In this document: in pieces, positions 7,700-17,214 of the stretch
Layout: each line of letters opens with the position of its first letter
Numbering within the stretch: position 1 is the stretch's first letter
DNA from: a virus
Virus record (IMG/VR): IMGVR_UViG_3300047471_000717
Span: 1 to 51,344 of that record
Length of the DNA: 51,344 nt
Strand: one strand, 5' to 3'
Translations under genes and position numbers: made by a program
Notes under the pieces: generated by a model
Told to the model about the DNA's origin: nothing
Database searches by the model: none
What the model saw: the letters and a program-made list of their open reading frames with translations, nothing else

Positions 7700-8882
7700 G
7701 GATTGGATCGATGACTTTCTCGATTACACATCTGGAATCCCCAGTCCCGAAATCTTCCGCCTCTGGAGCGCCATAACATGCGTTGCGGGCGCACTCGAAC
7801 GACGTGTCTATATCGTGAGTGCTGGGACTCCGGTCTATCCAACCCTATACACACTATTGGTGGGCAAACCCGGCACCGGCAAGAGTCAGGCGATCCGCCA
7901 TGTCAACTCGCTCTGGTACGCGACCAAGGATCTCCATGTAGCCAGCCACTCCGTAACCAAAGCTAGTCTGGCCGATGAACTCAACGCGGCCAAGAGATGT
8001 ATTGTTCCTCCAAATGGAACGCTCATTGAATACCATTCACTTCAAATTGCCGCATCTGAGTTTGGAGTTCTCGTTCCCGCACACGACCTGGAGTTCCTCA
8101 ATTTCCTCAACGCGATCTACGATAACGATAGCAACTACCGCGAATCCCGACGAACTGGAAATCGAAAGATTGATGCTATTAATCCTCAAATTAATATCCT
8201 CGCAGGAACCCAGCCAGCTTACCTAGCATCACTCCTACCTGAAGAGGCCTGGGGAATGGGATTCATGACACGTATGATCATGGTTTATTCTGGGGAAAAA
8301 TTTAACATCAGACTCTTCGATAAGGTAACAGCTTCGCCCGATCAATTCGAGGTTCTTTTGGATGGTCTCAAACAACTACTCATCGCGTTTGGCAAAGCTG
8401 ATTGGCAACCTGATGCAGCGCACTCGATCCAGGCTTGGCACGATAGCGGCGAACCCCCACAGCCAGAGCATTCGAGGCTCGAATCTTATAACAGCCGCCG
8501 GATTCTTCACCTTATGCGTCTCTGTATTGTTTCTGCTGCTAGTGGCGGGCATCCTCTTTACATCACGTTGGTAGATTTTCATCGCGCGCTCAATTGGCTC
8601 GTGCAGGCAGAGCAGACAATGCCAGATATATTCAAAGAGATGGTCCAACGCTCAGATTCGCAGATCATCCAAGAATTGCATATGTTTGTTTGGAATCTAT
8701 GGATCAAGAGCAACAAGAATAATATTCATTCGGCTAGGCTCTGGAACTTCCTCCAGACCAAAGTCCCCAGTGATAAAATCCAACGCGTTCTAGAGACCGC
8801 GATCAGGTCCAATATCCTGGACCATGATCCAAGTTCAGATACATATAGACCAAGACCCCGAAACGAGCACGGGCTCGAATAG
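7653..8882 (+). CDS. DUF3987-like primase/helicase ATPase
   Basis: A 409-residue protein. I chose the ATG at 7653, which is preceded by GGAGG, over the in-frame TTG at 7650. The N-terminus DWIDDFLDYTSGIPSPEIFRLW followed by Walker A GKPGTGKS (residues 71-78) is typical of phage DUF3987-type ATPases, used as replicative helicases or the helicase part of primases. AASEFGVLV may be the Walker B-like segment. The only other P-loops here are the Sak4-like and terminase ones, and there is no DnaB or DnaG, so this is the best replicative-helicase candidate. Its TAG stop ends one base before the convergent late gene. Confidence 0.75.
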   Translation: MAVIEKIIPKLQLAHKDWIDDFLDYTSGIPSPEIFRLWSAITCVAGALERRVYIVSAGTPVYPTLYTLLVGKPGTGKSQAIRHVNSLWYATKDLHVASHSVTKASLADELNAAKRCIVPPNGTLIEYHSLQIAASEFGVLVPAHDLEFLNFLNAIYDNDSNYRESRRTGNRKIDAINPQINILAGTQPAYLASLLPEEAWGMGFMTRMIMVYSGEKFNIRLFDKVTASPDQFEVLLDGLKQLLIAFGKADWQPDAAHSIQAWHDSGEPPQPEHSRLESYNSRRILHLMRLCIVSAASGGHPLYITLVDFHRALNWLVQAEQTMPDIFKEMVQRSDSQIIQELHMFVWNLWIKSNKNNIHSARLWNFLQTKVPSDKIQRVLETAIRSNILDHDPSSDTYRPRPRNEHGLE

Positions 8883-9053
8883 CTATTGATGAATAATGAA
8901 CCCGAAATCGTGCCAGCCCAACAGGAACAGCAGGATGAAGATCAGGAACTCGTTCATATAAATAAACGGGCCCGTGACCATACCCCATCTCACACCCATC
9001 CATGAGAGGATGCAGAGTAGCATGATCAACCAAAAAATAAATCCTATCGACAT
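8883..9053 (-). CDS. Small two-helix membrane protein at the end of the lysis cluster
   Basis: A 56-residue protein reading MSIGFIFWLIMLLCILSWMG, then a short turn, then a second hydrophobic stretch (FLIFILLFLLGW). It has an AGGGAG ribosome site (9061-9066) seven bases before the ATG at 9053, overlapping the preceding gene's stop. Two membrane helices with a short loop fit a holin, antiholin or other lysis accessory protein. Its stop codon abuts the stop of the opposite-strand ATPase gene (8882/8883) without any gap. Confidence 0.72.
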   Translation of the reverse strand: MSIGFIFWLIMLLCILSWMGVRWGMVTGPFIYMNEFLIFILLFLLGWHDFGFIIHQ

Positions 9054-9064
9054 GACTGTTCTCC

Positions 9065-9439
9065 CTAGTTTGGTCTGGTTGCGTTTGGTGGCGGTTGTAT
9101 CAACGAGCGGTTCATCAATAGATCGATCTGGGCCTGCATAGCAGTCAGCCGACTGACCATCAGTTGGTAGGTTTTTTCATCGTTCTTATCATGCAAATCG
9201 AATTGACCCTTGGTTACCAATTGTGAATCCTGTTCGCGATTCTCCCGTTCGATCCTGGCAATGTCAGCAGTAAAACGTCGAACGAATTCATCATGCTCGC
9301 GCAGGGATAGGTAGTTGGCTTTGATATCCTTTAGTTCTGCCCTGGGATCCGCCAGTTGCCAAAATCCGCCAATGATCGCGATCAGTAGAATCCCAGTTGG
9401 AACATAGCTGCTCCAACCAGGAGCACCTGATGTAGCCAT
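9065..9439 (-). CDS. Membrane-anchored coiled-coil protein, possible inner spanin
   Basis: A 124-residue protein. One membrane helix at about residues 14-29 (VPTGILLIAIIGGFWQL) is followed by a long charged helical region (RRFTADIARIERENREQDSQLV). That layout, next to an endolysin and a holin-like gene, resembles an Rz-type inner-membrane spanin. I see no nested lipoprotein (Rz1-like) frame, so the spanin call is tentative; a generic lysis-cassette membrane protein is the alternative. Six bases separate it from the holin-like gene. Confidence 0.6.
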   Translation of the reverse strand: MATSGAPGWSSYVPTGILLIAIIGGFWQLADPRAELKDIKANYLSLREHDEFVRRFTADIARIERENREQDSQLVTKGQFDLHDKNDEKTYQLMVSRLTAMQAQIDLLMNRSLIQPPPNATRPN

Positions 9440-9445
9440 GACACA

Positions 9446-9823
9446 TCACACCGGCTTTGCCATGGCAGAGGCCGCGGTCGTGCCAGCAGGGACAATGGTT
9501 TGTGCAGGGATGGCCATAGCCAAGGCCTGGCCCGCAGGGGTTGGTTCAACGATGATACCTTTGACTGGTGATGCTGGATTAGCCGCAATGTCCGCGACAA
9601 CCGCAACCGCATTCTTCTCCGAGTGCGTGATAAAGCCCCACCCAGCTACAATCCCAGATGCAGCTAGGCCAATGAATGTCTCACTGGTAATGACACTCAT
9701 TACTTGATCTGATGTGAACCAGCCCTTTCCAACGAAGAAGCCAGCAATGACACCGCCGAATGTTGAGACCAATGAACGAACGAGGCTTTTGATTTGTTCG
9801 GTGTTGATGCTTGATGTGTTCAT
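9446..9823 (-). CDS. Holin-like protein
   Basis: A 125-residue protein. Hydrophobic segments lie at about residues 18-37 (LVSTFGGVIAGFFVGKGWF) and 49-67 (TFIGLAASGIVAGWGFITH), followed by an Ala- and Pro-rich soluble tail of about 55 residues. This resembles the Pam3-gp28-type holins of alphaproteobacterial phages. It overlaps the endolysin stop as ATGA, which couples expression with the lysozyme. The long Ala-rich tail is somewhat unusual for a holin. Confidence 0.65.
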   Translation of the reverse strand: MNTSSINTEQIKSLVRSLVSTFGGVIAGFFVGKGWFTSDQVMSVITSETFIGLAASGIVAGWGFITHSEKNAVAVVADIAANPASPVKGIIVEPTPAGQALAMAIPAQTIVPAGTTAASAMAKPV

Positions 9824-10803
9824 GAATTGGGCATCCCCTCAGAGGGTGCAGCAGATGGTGCCTGGGCAACAACCTTGGTTGCGGTCTGGACCTGAGACCC
9901 AATTGTTTGGATGTGTTGGCCAATGGTCTGGAAGAGATCCACACCTGATTTGGTCTTGAAGGACTCAATCAGTTGCAAGACTTCCTCGATGATTGGAATG
10001 GCCGCGTTCGCGCCAACAGACACAGCTGGTGGAACGAATGGCAGACCACTAATGAAGGGCATGAACTTTTTGATGCTCTCCAGGAACATGATGATCTGTG
10101 GGATCGGGTCCTGGATTTGTGCGGGTACTGTTGGAACCACTGGAACATCTACCATCGAACTAATCTCCTTTCCTGGCCACTCAACCACCAATTGTGATTG
10201 CGTGGTATCACCATATACTACATTGAGATCAATGCCAGTTCCCTTTATTCCAGGGATCTCATGGGGTTCTGGACCGATGCCATCACCTGTATATTGCCAC
10301 AACCAATACGATTGGAAGCCGGCTGGCACAACTGCACTCGAACCATACTGGGCCAGCCAGAGCCGGCGGCTCGTCAGATAGTCATGATCGGCCTGACCCA
10401 GTTGCCCAATGGTTTCCTTCAATCGATTCCCAGAATAGATAGCAGCTTCTCGCCCGATCGCTTGCTCAAGCTGATGCATAAACTCGACCGCCTGATGTAT
10501 GGACATATTGTTGCCCTGAGGATGATCCTCATAGTCCAACACCATCAACGTGGTCTTGTCTGGCGCAGCCGTCTTAACAAAGTGTTCTACCTGCGCCCCA
10601 ACATCAGACCCATTATTAAAATGATATGCGCCCCAAAGCATTCCAGCTGATAGACACCCATTGCGTCTGGTTGCATAGCGTTCATCAACAAACGATGTAC
10701 CTTCAGAAGCCTTATGTATAATCCCCCATATACCTGCTGCAGCTGTCTGCCTGAAGTCTATGACTTCATTGTGATGTGATAAATCGCTGACTCGTGGAAT
10801 CAT
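9820..10803 (-). CDS. Endolysin, GH25-type muramidase with a C-terminal extension
   Basis: A 327-residue protein. The N-terminal 210 residues carry the GH25 lysozyme marks: DLSHHNEVIDF with Asp7, GIIHKASEG, WGAYHF, and the catalytic pair LDYEDHP (Asp90, Glu92). It should cleave the MurNAc-GlcNAc bond of peptidoglycan. Residues about 215-327 form an extra, hydrophobic and Pro-rich region (IPQIIMFLESIKKFMPFISG, AAIPIIEEVLQLIESF) that is not a cell-wall-binding repeat I know. There is no signal peptide, so release would depend on the neighbouring holin. It overlaps both neighbours by four bases. Confidence 0.88.
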   Translation of the reverse strand: MIPRVSDLSHHNEVIDFRQTAAAGIWGIIHKASEGTSFVDERYATRRNGCLSAGMLWGAYHFNNGSDVGAQVEHFVKTAAPDKTTLMVLDYEDHPQGNNMSIHQAVEFMHQLEQAIGREAAIYSGNRLKETIGQLGQADHDYLTSRRLWLAQYGSSAVVPAGFQSYWLWQYTGDGIGPEPHEIPGIKGTGIDLNVVYGDTTQSQLVVEWPGKEISSMVDVPVVPTVPAQIQDPIPQIIMFLESIKKFMPFISGLPFVPPAVSVGANAAIPIIEEVLQLIESFKTKSGVDLFQTIGQHIQTIGSQVQTATKVVAQAPSAAPSEGMPNS

Positions 10804-11093
10804 CCTGAGCCCTCCAGGATCATGGCAATTTGACCCACCACAATTGGTGCGCCGAACTGTTTCGAGACCCGCTCTTTGAGCAATGCCAGTTCCTCAACGG
10901 TCATATCATGTTCACCGCTCAGGATCTTCTGGCCCAGTTTAAATCTGAGAACATGATCCGCCACATTGGTCTCGCCATTCTGTTGCCCAACCAACGCGGT
11001 CGCACAAGCACGGCCCAAGGTCAGGGGCTTAGTACCATCTGTGAGGGGCTCACCATCTAGTGTGACCAAGAGTCTATCAAAGTTAATCTTCAT
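10800..11093 (-). CDS. Small conserved phage protein before the endolysin
   Basis: A 97-residue protein starting MKINFDRLLVTLDGEPL, with GGGAG upstream of its ATG. The segment TLGRACATALVGQ, then LGQKILSGEHDMTVEELALLKERVSKQFGAPIVVGQ, looks like a compact helical domain. Similar short proteins are common beside phage lysis genes but have no established function. It overlaps the endolysin gene by four bases. Confidence 0.65.
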   Translation of the reverse strand: MKINFDRLLVTLDGEPLTDGTKPLTLGRACATALVGQQNGETNVADHVLRFKLGQKILSGEHDMTVEELALLKERVSKQFGAPIVVGQIAMILEGSG

Positions 11094-11095
11094 GC

Positions 11096-12613
11096 TCAGT
11101 CTCCCGTTAGAATATTAACAACACCATGCCCAGGAATTGTGACTGGGAAGAATCCAGTCTGTCCCTTGCTTGTGTGCGAGAATCCTGGTGCGGCCAACGT
11201 CAGCGTCGTGACCCAATCAATCTCAACTGCAACACCACCACCCGAGCCAATCAATATGCTCGCCGCACCAGGCCCAATCTCCAATACATTGGCATCTTCG
11301 CCAACAAAAACCCCAGCAGTATTTGATGGCGCGATGAAGATGTTATTGGACCCATCCGATCCAATAGCCTGGAGATCTGGACCGCCGCCAGCTTTGGCAA
11401 AATTGATCGTGGAATTATTCGGTGCCCTGATCGCCGCTCCTCCAAACGTGGCCGCTGCCATATCAATTCCATAATCCGCATGGTTGCCCTGGATTTCAAT
11501 CGAAATGTCTGCATTGCCCAGATCCTGGAACGAGGCCTGTTTCACCGAATCCAATACAATTAGAATGCCCCGATTCCAAATCGCCGTACCTGGCCCCTCA
11601 ATTGAAATTGCCGATGTTGATCTGAATGAACCCGCTCCAGATATTGTCAGGGCGTTGGCAACCGGAGCACTCAATCCGGCTACGCCCAAGCCTTCGCCTC
11701 GATTCGCATTGTTGTTATTTAAATCTAATTCATAACACTGGACATTATAACTGCCGCTCGATGCATCCATTTGCATTACGGTATTGATGTTCCAAACATC
11801 GGCCGTACCGGACTGAGCTTCGACACCAACGTAGAGACCAACCTTATCATAGACGGTGCCAGTTCCAAGGTTTGAGGTCAGGCCAATGTTGACGAGCCAC
11901 TCACGCGCGCTGGCGGTTTGGGTTGTGGCTTGGATTGAGAGTTCGGATTTGGTCAGGTAGATGTCATTGCCAGTTGGAACCACAACGAGCGAAGGCGTTC
12001 CGGTGAAGAGCAATGAAGTGGCTGTGAGATCGCCGCCAATGCCGAGCAGGACTTGGGCATCGGCAATGGTGGCGGCTTCAACGACTGGGATCATTGCGGC
12101 CGAGACAATGTTAGTGGGCAGGGTTGAGACTGCGGTTGGGTTGCCAGCAGAGTCGAAGCCAAAGATGAGGCCCGCTCGTTGGGCCTGGGTAGGTAGGTCA
12201 TTATCAAAATTGATGTCACTAACTGGGAAGACAATGGCTCTGGAATATTGCTCCTGAAGTTGTTGGATCTGAAACTCCAGCGTGTCCAATCCACTCTCAA
12301 CAACTTCTGGATAAAACCCATCCTGATTAACTAGGTCTACCTCCTGCGTAAGCGGCATCACCCTCTGGATTGTGAGCTTGGTCCCCACTGCAATGGCCGA
12401 TCCAACCAACGGATACGTCAGTGTTCCGCCCGCCGAATTCCCCAATCCAACAATCGAGTATGTAGCTGAGTTCACCAGCGTCTGCGTTCCATCAGTATCA
12501 GTGAAATAGACAAACGCATCACTCGCCTCTGGTATTTCAAATGTAAATGAAAATGCCGTTGTGGCCCCGTTGCCCTGATAGATGATCTTGGATGCCTGGG
12601 TGGTGACGGTCAT
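11096..12613 (-). CDS. Tail fibre or spike with a podovirus-type N-terminal domain
   Basis: A 505-residue protein. The first 130 residues (IIYQGNGATTAFSFTFEIPE ... LTIQRVMPLTQEVDL ... GFYPEVVESGLDTLEFQIQQ) are a common virion-attachment domain of podovirus spikes. The remaining 370 residues are Gly-, Ser- and Asn-rich beta sequence without a clear catalytic motif. The C-terminus (GFFPVTIPGHGVVNI) may be a trimerisation or head domain. It is separated from the other fibre genes by the internal virion protein genes, so it is probably a different appendage. It follows the 1534-residue protein by a four-base overlap. Confidence 0.72.
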   Translation of the reverse strand: MTVTTQASKIIYQGNGATTAFSFTFEIPEASDAFVYFTDTDGTQTLVNSATYSIVGLGNSAGGTLTYPLVGSAIAVGTKLTIQRVMPLTQEVDLVNQDGFYPEVVESGLDTLEFQIQQLQEQYSRAIVFPVSDINFDNDLPTQAQRAGLIFGFDSAGNPTAVSTLPTNIVSAAMIPVVEAATIADAQVLLGIGGDLTATSLLFTGTPSLVVVPTGNDIYLTKSELSIQATTQTASAREWLVNIGLTSNLGTGTVYDKVGLYVGVEAQSGTADVWNINTVMQMDASSGSYNVQCYELDLNNNNANRGEGLGVAGLSAPVANALTISGAGSFRSTSAISIEGPGTAIWNRGILIVLDSVKQASFQDLGNADISIEIQGNHADYGIDMAAATFGGAAIRAPNNSTINFAKAGGGPDLQAIGSDGSNNIFIAPSNTAGVFVGEDANVLEIGPGAASILIGSGGGVAVEIDWVTTLTLAAPGFSHTSKGQTGFFPVTIPGHGVVNILTGD

Positions 12614-15600
12614 CTGCGTTTTTCCTTAGAGGTTCCAGTGAGCAGTCCTTGTCCCCACTTCAGGACACTACCATTCGGGTTCTCTTTGCGCTTGCCAACA
12701 TCGAATCCATATTGGACAGCCGTGCCAAGTTGCTGTGTAGCACCAAGCCCAAACAGCCAACCCGGAGTTTCGATCGCGTGCTTGACGGCCTTCTCAGCCT
12801 TCTTGCCATTGATCATGCGCTTGGCATCAACTGCTGTCGCCAGCGCGCCCTTGAAGAAGTCATCAAATGGACTCAGGGACGGGTCTCGGCCATGCAGCAG
12901 ACTGTATGTGAGCGCATTGACAACTGGCACCTGACCGCCGAATTGTGAAACCGTTGCCTCGGCCGCCGCACCCTGCCAGGATTCATTTTGATTCCCACGT
13001 ATGACTTGATGCACAATAGCTGGTGCTACAATCAATGCAGTTGCAGCAGCCGCGCCTTTGATAAAGCGATCGGAGGTATCGAGTTCAGTATCTGTAACAT
13101 CCCTAACTGCACTTCTGGTTCGATTATAGTTGTGATTCCAGTACCCATTGTATGCCACGGTGAGCCATCGATTAACTTCGCCCCGGCCGATGTTGGCACG
13201 ATTCACTAGACTTGCCGAACCGTGGGCCTGGCGAACGGCTTTGTCAGCAACAAACACTGCATCATCGTGACTGAGCCCATCCACTCGGGCCTCTTTGTAC
13301 TTGGACATGAAGACTGGTGTGGCCGTCAATTGATCAATGTATGCAACCATTGCCATTGACCACTGGATGTGAAGGGCCCGGACCCTAGCAGCATCATCAA
13401 CGAAGCCCTGGCTAACAACCTTGGACATCTGCGCGCCAAAATCGCGTTGCATTGATCGCTGCCTATTGCGAAGCTCTGGCGAGTTTACCAATGCCCACTC
13501 ACTCAACGATTTCATTTGCTCTTCGTTGGCAAAGAACCTCCGCGCAGCATCTGGCAGGAACTGGCCCATTCCCAGATCCTTCATGTTCTTGATCAATTGT
13601 AATGGCCCAATCTCATATGCTGATGCAGCAGCGGCACTACCTCCATGGATCGCCGCTGTCGAAACCCGCCAGCCCATCAACATCGCCACAACATTCTCGC
13701 GCATATTGCGGCTGGCCCAATTAGCCATCACATCAGATTGGGCACCGCCGTTGTTGGCAATATCATGAAGCCAGGGTTTGAACTGTTCCACATACTCAGG
13801 ACCGAACGCTTTATCGAAGCCCTGTTTCACAATTGGATCGCTCAGGACTTTGTTGGCATTGGCAACAGCTTCTTGCAAGAAGACTGCATGGGCGGTTTCG
13901 TTAATTCGATTGTGGATGCTATTGATGGTCAGATCCAATGGATAGGCCACACCAGTACGTGCCTTTAGGGCTCTGGCCATTGGCAGTGGATCAAAGTATG
14001 GCTTGTCTGCCATTTCAGTTGTGCGCTCGTGGCCCAACAAAACTGCACGGGGATCTTTCACAAGGGGATAGTATCCACCAGACGCCTTGCCATTAGTCAG
14101 TTCCAATGGAACTCTCTCAACTAATGGCACCGAGACGCCCGTTCGCCGTTCAGTTAATCCCTCAACCAACGGGGCTAACTTGGCGAACATATCCCAAACA
14201 CCCTGGACAAACTTAATGTCCATCTCGGTCATGTGCTTATCGAGAAATGCCCTTACTTCTGCTTCAGTCCAGCCCATTCCCCGAGTCAACACCGATAGAT
14301 TGGATGCGTTGCCAGAGTTCAACGCAATGGCGATTTTGTTCTCATTCGTGAGTCGCATCACATTTCCATCAGCATCCTTCAGGATCTGATTATCAACTAC
14401 ATCTGCCAATGCCCTGCCCCACGCGCGATCAACGGGCAGATTCTTGACATCCTTCGCCAACTCCCCAATCATATCTGCCTTGGCATTCTCCCCTTCGTAT
14501 AGCTTGCGATAAACTGATTGATTCAAATCCCCCAATGGATCATTCTTGTCCGCCCAATCAAACAGCTGTTCCATTTTAATGAGGCGTGCATCAATATTGC
14601 GAGCAGCTCGTCTGGTCTTGCCAATGATCCCCTTTGCAACGGGATCAAAGTTCTTCTTCTCCAATGTGTCTAGGTTCTTGGCAATATTCCCGATCACATT
14701 TTCATATGCTTCCTTCTTTTGCCCAACCTCAATCTTCTTAACATCTCGCCCCGCATGTTCGAGGCTGTCAATCGAATTGACCAGATCACGGAACTCACTC
14801 ACAGTGAAATCATTGTATGAATTCTTGGCTGGCAGATCGGGCGGGATAATGATTTGGCCCTCACCAAACTCACCGGCTTGGGTCTTGATAAAATCATCTA
14901 ATGATTTGCCCTTGAGCGCCGCACTCAAATTGGTTGGATCGCGTTTGATATCAATGCCAACCTGTTGCAGTAGTCGATGAATCTGATCTGTAAATGGTTG
15001 TGCGACCGATGGAATATTAGCTTCGCTGGCGAATTGCCCAAAGGTCCGCTCTGCAGAGGCTTTAAACTTATCAAACGCTATTGCTTGTTTGGCCAGACCA
15101 AATGCCAAAAGCCTACGTTGGGCCCACTTGAATGCATCATCGATCTTACCCTTCAGGAGGGCCCGTTCAATCTCTCGCCCAGCTTGCATCAATTCGCGTT
15201 GCATCCTCGCAGAGTTTATATCTCTAATCGCAGTTCCTTCGAATTTATTATTAATCATCTTCTGAACATCTGCTCGCGCTAGCGGAGTTTCAACCCCATT
15301 CTGTTTCGCTAGAGCGCGCAGTTCAGTAGCCAAGATATCCATCTGTTGGTTGCCAAGAACGGCTTCTTCGGCCTCTCTCCGAATGTTTTCATCCAAATTC
15401 CCATACCGCGCTTCCATGCGGCGAGCAGTTTCCTCACCTACAATGCGCTTCAAATGCTCTTCTGGAGTTTCCTTATTTCCCCTACGAGCATCCGAAAGCA
15501 TTTCGAGTCTATTGAGTAGTGCCTCTCCCGAATTGAATCCAAAGAGAGAGGCAACGTCATCAGGATGTACTCCATCCTTTGTAAACATTTCTTTTGGTAG

Positions 15601-17214
15601 GCCAGAGCGTTTGTATTGGTCAGACAACTTGAGACCGGCAGGTATGAAGTCGTTGGGAGATTGACCCGTTCGGAAGTAGGTATCGGCAATGAGTGTTGGA
15701 TTATACTTTGTGTCCGTCTGGACCTCTTGGCGAATAGTGGTTTCATTGGATTTCCATTCGGCAGTCTGGCGACGTTTGATTTCTTTAGAGGCGGCACTGA
15801 TGGCTTTCTCATCGATCGCGTTCTGGCGGGCCTCAATCTTCTTATTATATGCTGCAAACTCTGGCTCAGTCATGCCAGCGGCTTTGGCATCGGTGAAGAT
15901 GGGATTGAGATGGAGGGCTTCTTGTTGGATTTGGGCCACTGCAGCGACTGGATCAGATGGCAATGCAGGCTTCTCGCCCTCAACCTCTGATGCCTTGGGT
16001 AATTCCTTAGCCTCAGCCAAACTCACACCATCGCGTCTCAATCTCAAAAAGTCTTGTAGCTTCGTATGAACACTCGAATCAATTCGAGTTACATAGCCCC
16101 CGAGCGAGACCTCAACATCACCCCCTGTCTGCTGTGCATCCTTGACCTTGGCCTCAAGATCGGGGATCCAGCCCAGCAGGCCATCATCAGGCGATGGGTA
16201 TTTCTTTTCACTTGCATAGAGATCAGCAATGGCATCGGCAGGAATACCAATGGTCTGATCATTGGTTGCCTTGGTAGCCAGATCTTCGAATGCATCAACT
16301 GATCGCCCGTGCGTCTGAGTCTGATCTCTGGCTTCAATCATGCGATCGAGATTGATTGAGTCGAGTTTGGCTTGCTGGGTGTGGACCTCATCAATGATTG
16401 GATCGAAGCCAGCTGGGGGTGTTATTCCATGCTCTAGCATGGCAGCAGATTCGGGTCTGATCTGGGGCTTGGCCTCTTTGGCAACAGCCTGACCTTCTGC
16501 AATTGGATGGGCACCTGCCAATCCCATCACTGGTTCGATCAATGCGCCCTGGCCAATGATGCCCAGATCGCGTTCAAGCCTGGCAGCCATAGCTGGGTTC
16601 ATCGCCCCATAGCCAAGCCCCGGATCCTCCTGGGCAATCTGAGCACCCAGGCCAGCCAGTCCACCAATCACTGCTCCTGGTGCCCTTGCCGCGACCTCCA
16701 AGGCATTGAACAACGGAGTGTACGCCGCAAACGTCTTTGGAAACTGCTCCCTCAGATCCTTATGGAATTGAGACTCCTCACCAAACCCAAACTTTGCAGC
16801 CTCTGATGTTGCATTCCAGAGCCTCGCCAACAATGATGGCTGCGTTGACTCCGCTGCCATATTCGTGACCCGCTGCAAATTCTCATAATCATCATGCGAA
16901 ATCTTGGCATGAAGCGGATCAGCCTCAAGGTAGCGTTGGATAGCTGGATTAGCCGGAATGATCGTGGAAGCCTGGCGCTGCCCAATATCCTGCTTTGCAC
17001 CAGACAGATCAGCATCAATTACGGTTCCTGGAATACCAGACTTCTTCGACAGTGTGAGCGCCTCACCCGCCTGCTGCCCGTTCGAGCCAACACTTCCGAT
17101 TGCCCGTGGCAACACAGCCGGCTTCGCAAACCCCGCATACGGATCACTCTCATCAACCTGATTCGGTGCTAACGCTGGCGCATCAAACCCAGCATATGGA
17201 TCATCATTGGCCAC
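12610..17214 (-). CDS. Very large internal virion (DNA ejection) protein
   Basis: A 1534-residue protein starting at a GTG. Its position after two smaller internal proteins matches T7 gp16-like ejection proteins. The start holds two copies of DPYAGF-x-x-P-A. The region IPADAIADLYASEKKYP ... DDGLLGWIPDLEAKVKDAQQ resembles the large polyvalent-protein type domain of other phage ejection proteins. The rest is mostly charged and helical, with a hydrophobic stretch (AAAATALIVAPAIVHQVI) near residue 1400 that could insert into the host membrane. I do not see a clear lytic transglycosylase motif, which T7 gp16 has. Confidence 0.78.
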   Translation of the reverse strand: MANDDPYAGFDAPALAPNQVDESDPYAGFAKPAVLPRAIGSVGSNGQQAGEALTLSKKSGIPGTVIDADLSGAKQDIGQRQASTIIPANPAIQRYLEADPLHAKISHDDYENLQRVTNMAAESTQPSLLARLWNATSEAAKFGFGEESQFHKDLREQFPKTFAAYTPLFNALEVAARAPGAVIGGLAGLGAQIAQEDPGLGYGAMNPAMAARLERDLGIIGQGALIEPVMGLAGAHPIAEGQAVAKEAKPQIRPESAAMLEHGITPPAGFDPIIDEVHTQQAKLDSINLDRMIEARDQTQTHGRSVDAFEDLATKATNDQTIGIPADAIADLYASEKKYPSPDDGLLGWIPDLEAKVKDAQQTGGDVEVSLGGYVTRIDSSVHTKLQDFLRLRRDGVSLAEAKELPKASEVEGEKPALPSDPVAAVAQIQQEALHLNPIFTDAKAAGMTEPEFAAYNKKIEARQNAIDEKAISAASKEIKRRQTAEWKSNETTIRQEVQTDTKYNPTLIADTYFRTGQSPNDFIPAGLKLSDQYKRSGLPKEMFTKDGVHPDDVASLFGFNSGEALLNRLEMLSDARRGNKETPEEHLKRIVGEETARRMEARYGNLDENIRREAEEAVLGNQQMDILATELRALAKQNGVETPLARADVQKMINNKFEGTAIRDINSARMQRELMQAGREIERALLKGKIDDAFKWAQRRLLAFGLAKQAIAFDKFKASAERTFGQFASEANIPSVAQPFTDQIHRLLQQVGIDIKRDPTNLSAALKGKSLDDFIKTQAGEFGEGQIIIPPDLPAKNSYNDFTVSEFRDLVNSIDSLEHAGRDVKKIEVGQKKEAYENVIGNIAKNLDTLEKKNFDPVAKGIIGKTRRAARNIDARLIKMEQLFDWADKNDPLGDLNQSVYRKLYEGENAKADMIGELAKDVKNLPVDRAWGRALADVVDNQILKDADGNVMRLTNENKIAIALNSGNASNLSVLTRGMGWTEAEVRAFLDKHMTEMDIKFVQGVWDMFAKLAPLVEGLTERRTGVSVPLVERVPLELTNGKASGGYYPLVKDPRAVLLGHERTTEMADKPYFDPLPMARALKARTGVAYPLDLTINSIHNRINETAHAVFLQEAVANANKVLSDPIVKQGFDKAFGPEYVEQFKPWLHDIANNGGAQSDVMANWASRNMRENVVAMLMGWRVSTAAIHGGSAAAASAYEIGPLQLIKNMKDLGMGQFLPDAARRFFANEEQMKSLSEWALVNSPELRNRQRSMQRDFGAQMSKVVSQGFVDDAARVRALHIQWSMAMVAYIDQLTATPVFMSKYKEARVDGLSHDDAVFVADKAVRQAHGSASLVNRANIGRGEVNRWLTVAYNGYWNHNYNRTRSAVRDVTDTELDTSDRFIKGAAAATALIVAPAIVHQVIRGNQNESWQGAAAEATVSQFGGQVPVVNALTYSLLHGRDPSLSPFDDFFKGALATAVDAKRMINGKKAEKAVKHAIETPGWLFGLGATQQLGTAVQYGFDVGKRKENPNGSVLKWGQGLLTGTSKEKRR

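Noticed and set aside
8803-9033. 76-codon minus-strand frame
   Set aside because: The 56-residue two-helix membrane protein in another frame (8883-9053) has a strong ribosome site and fits the lysis cluster.
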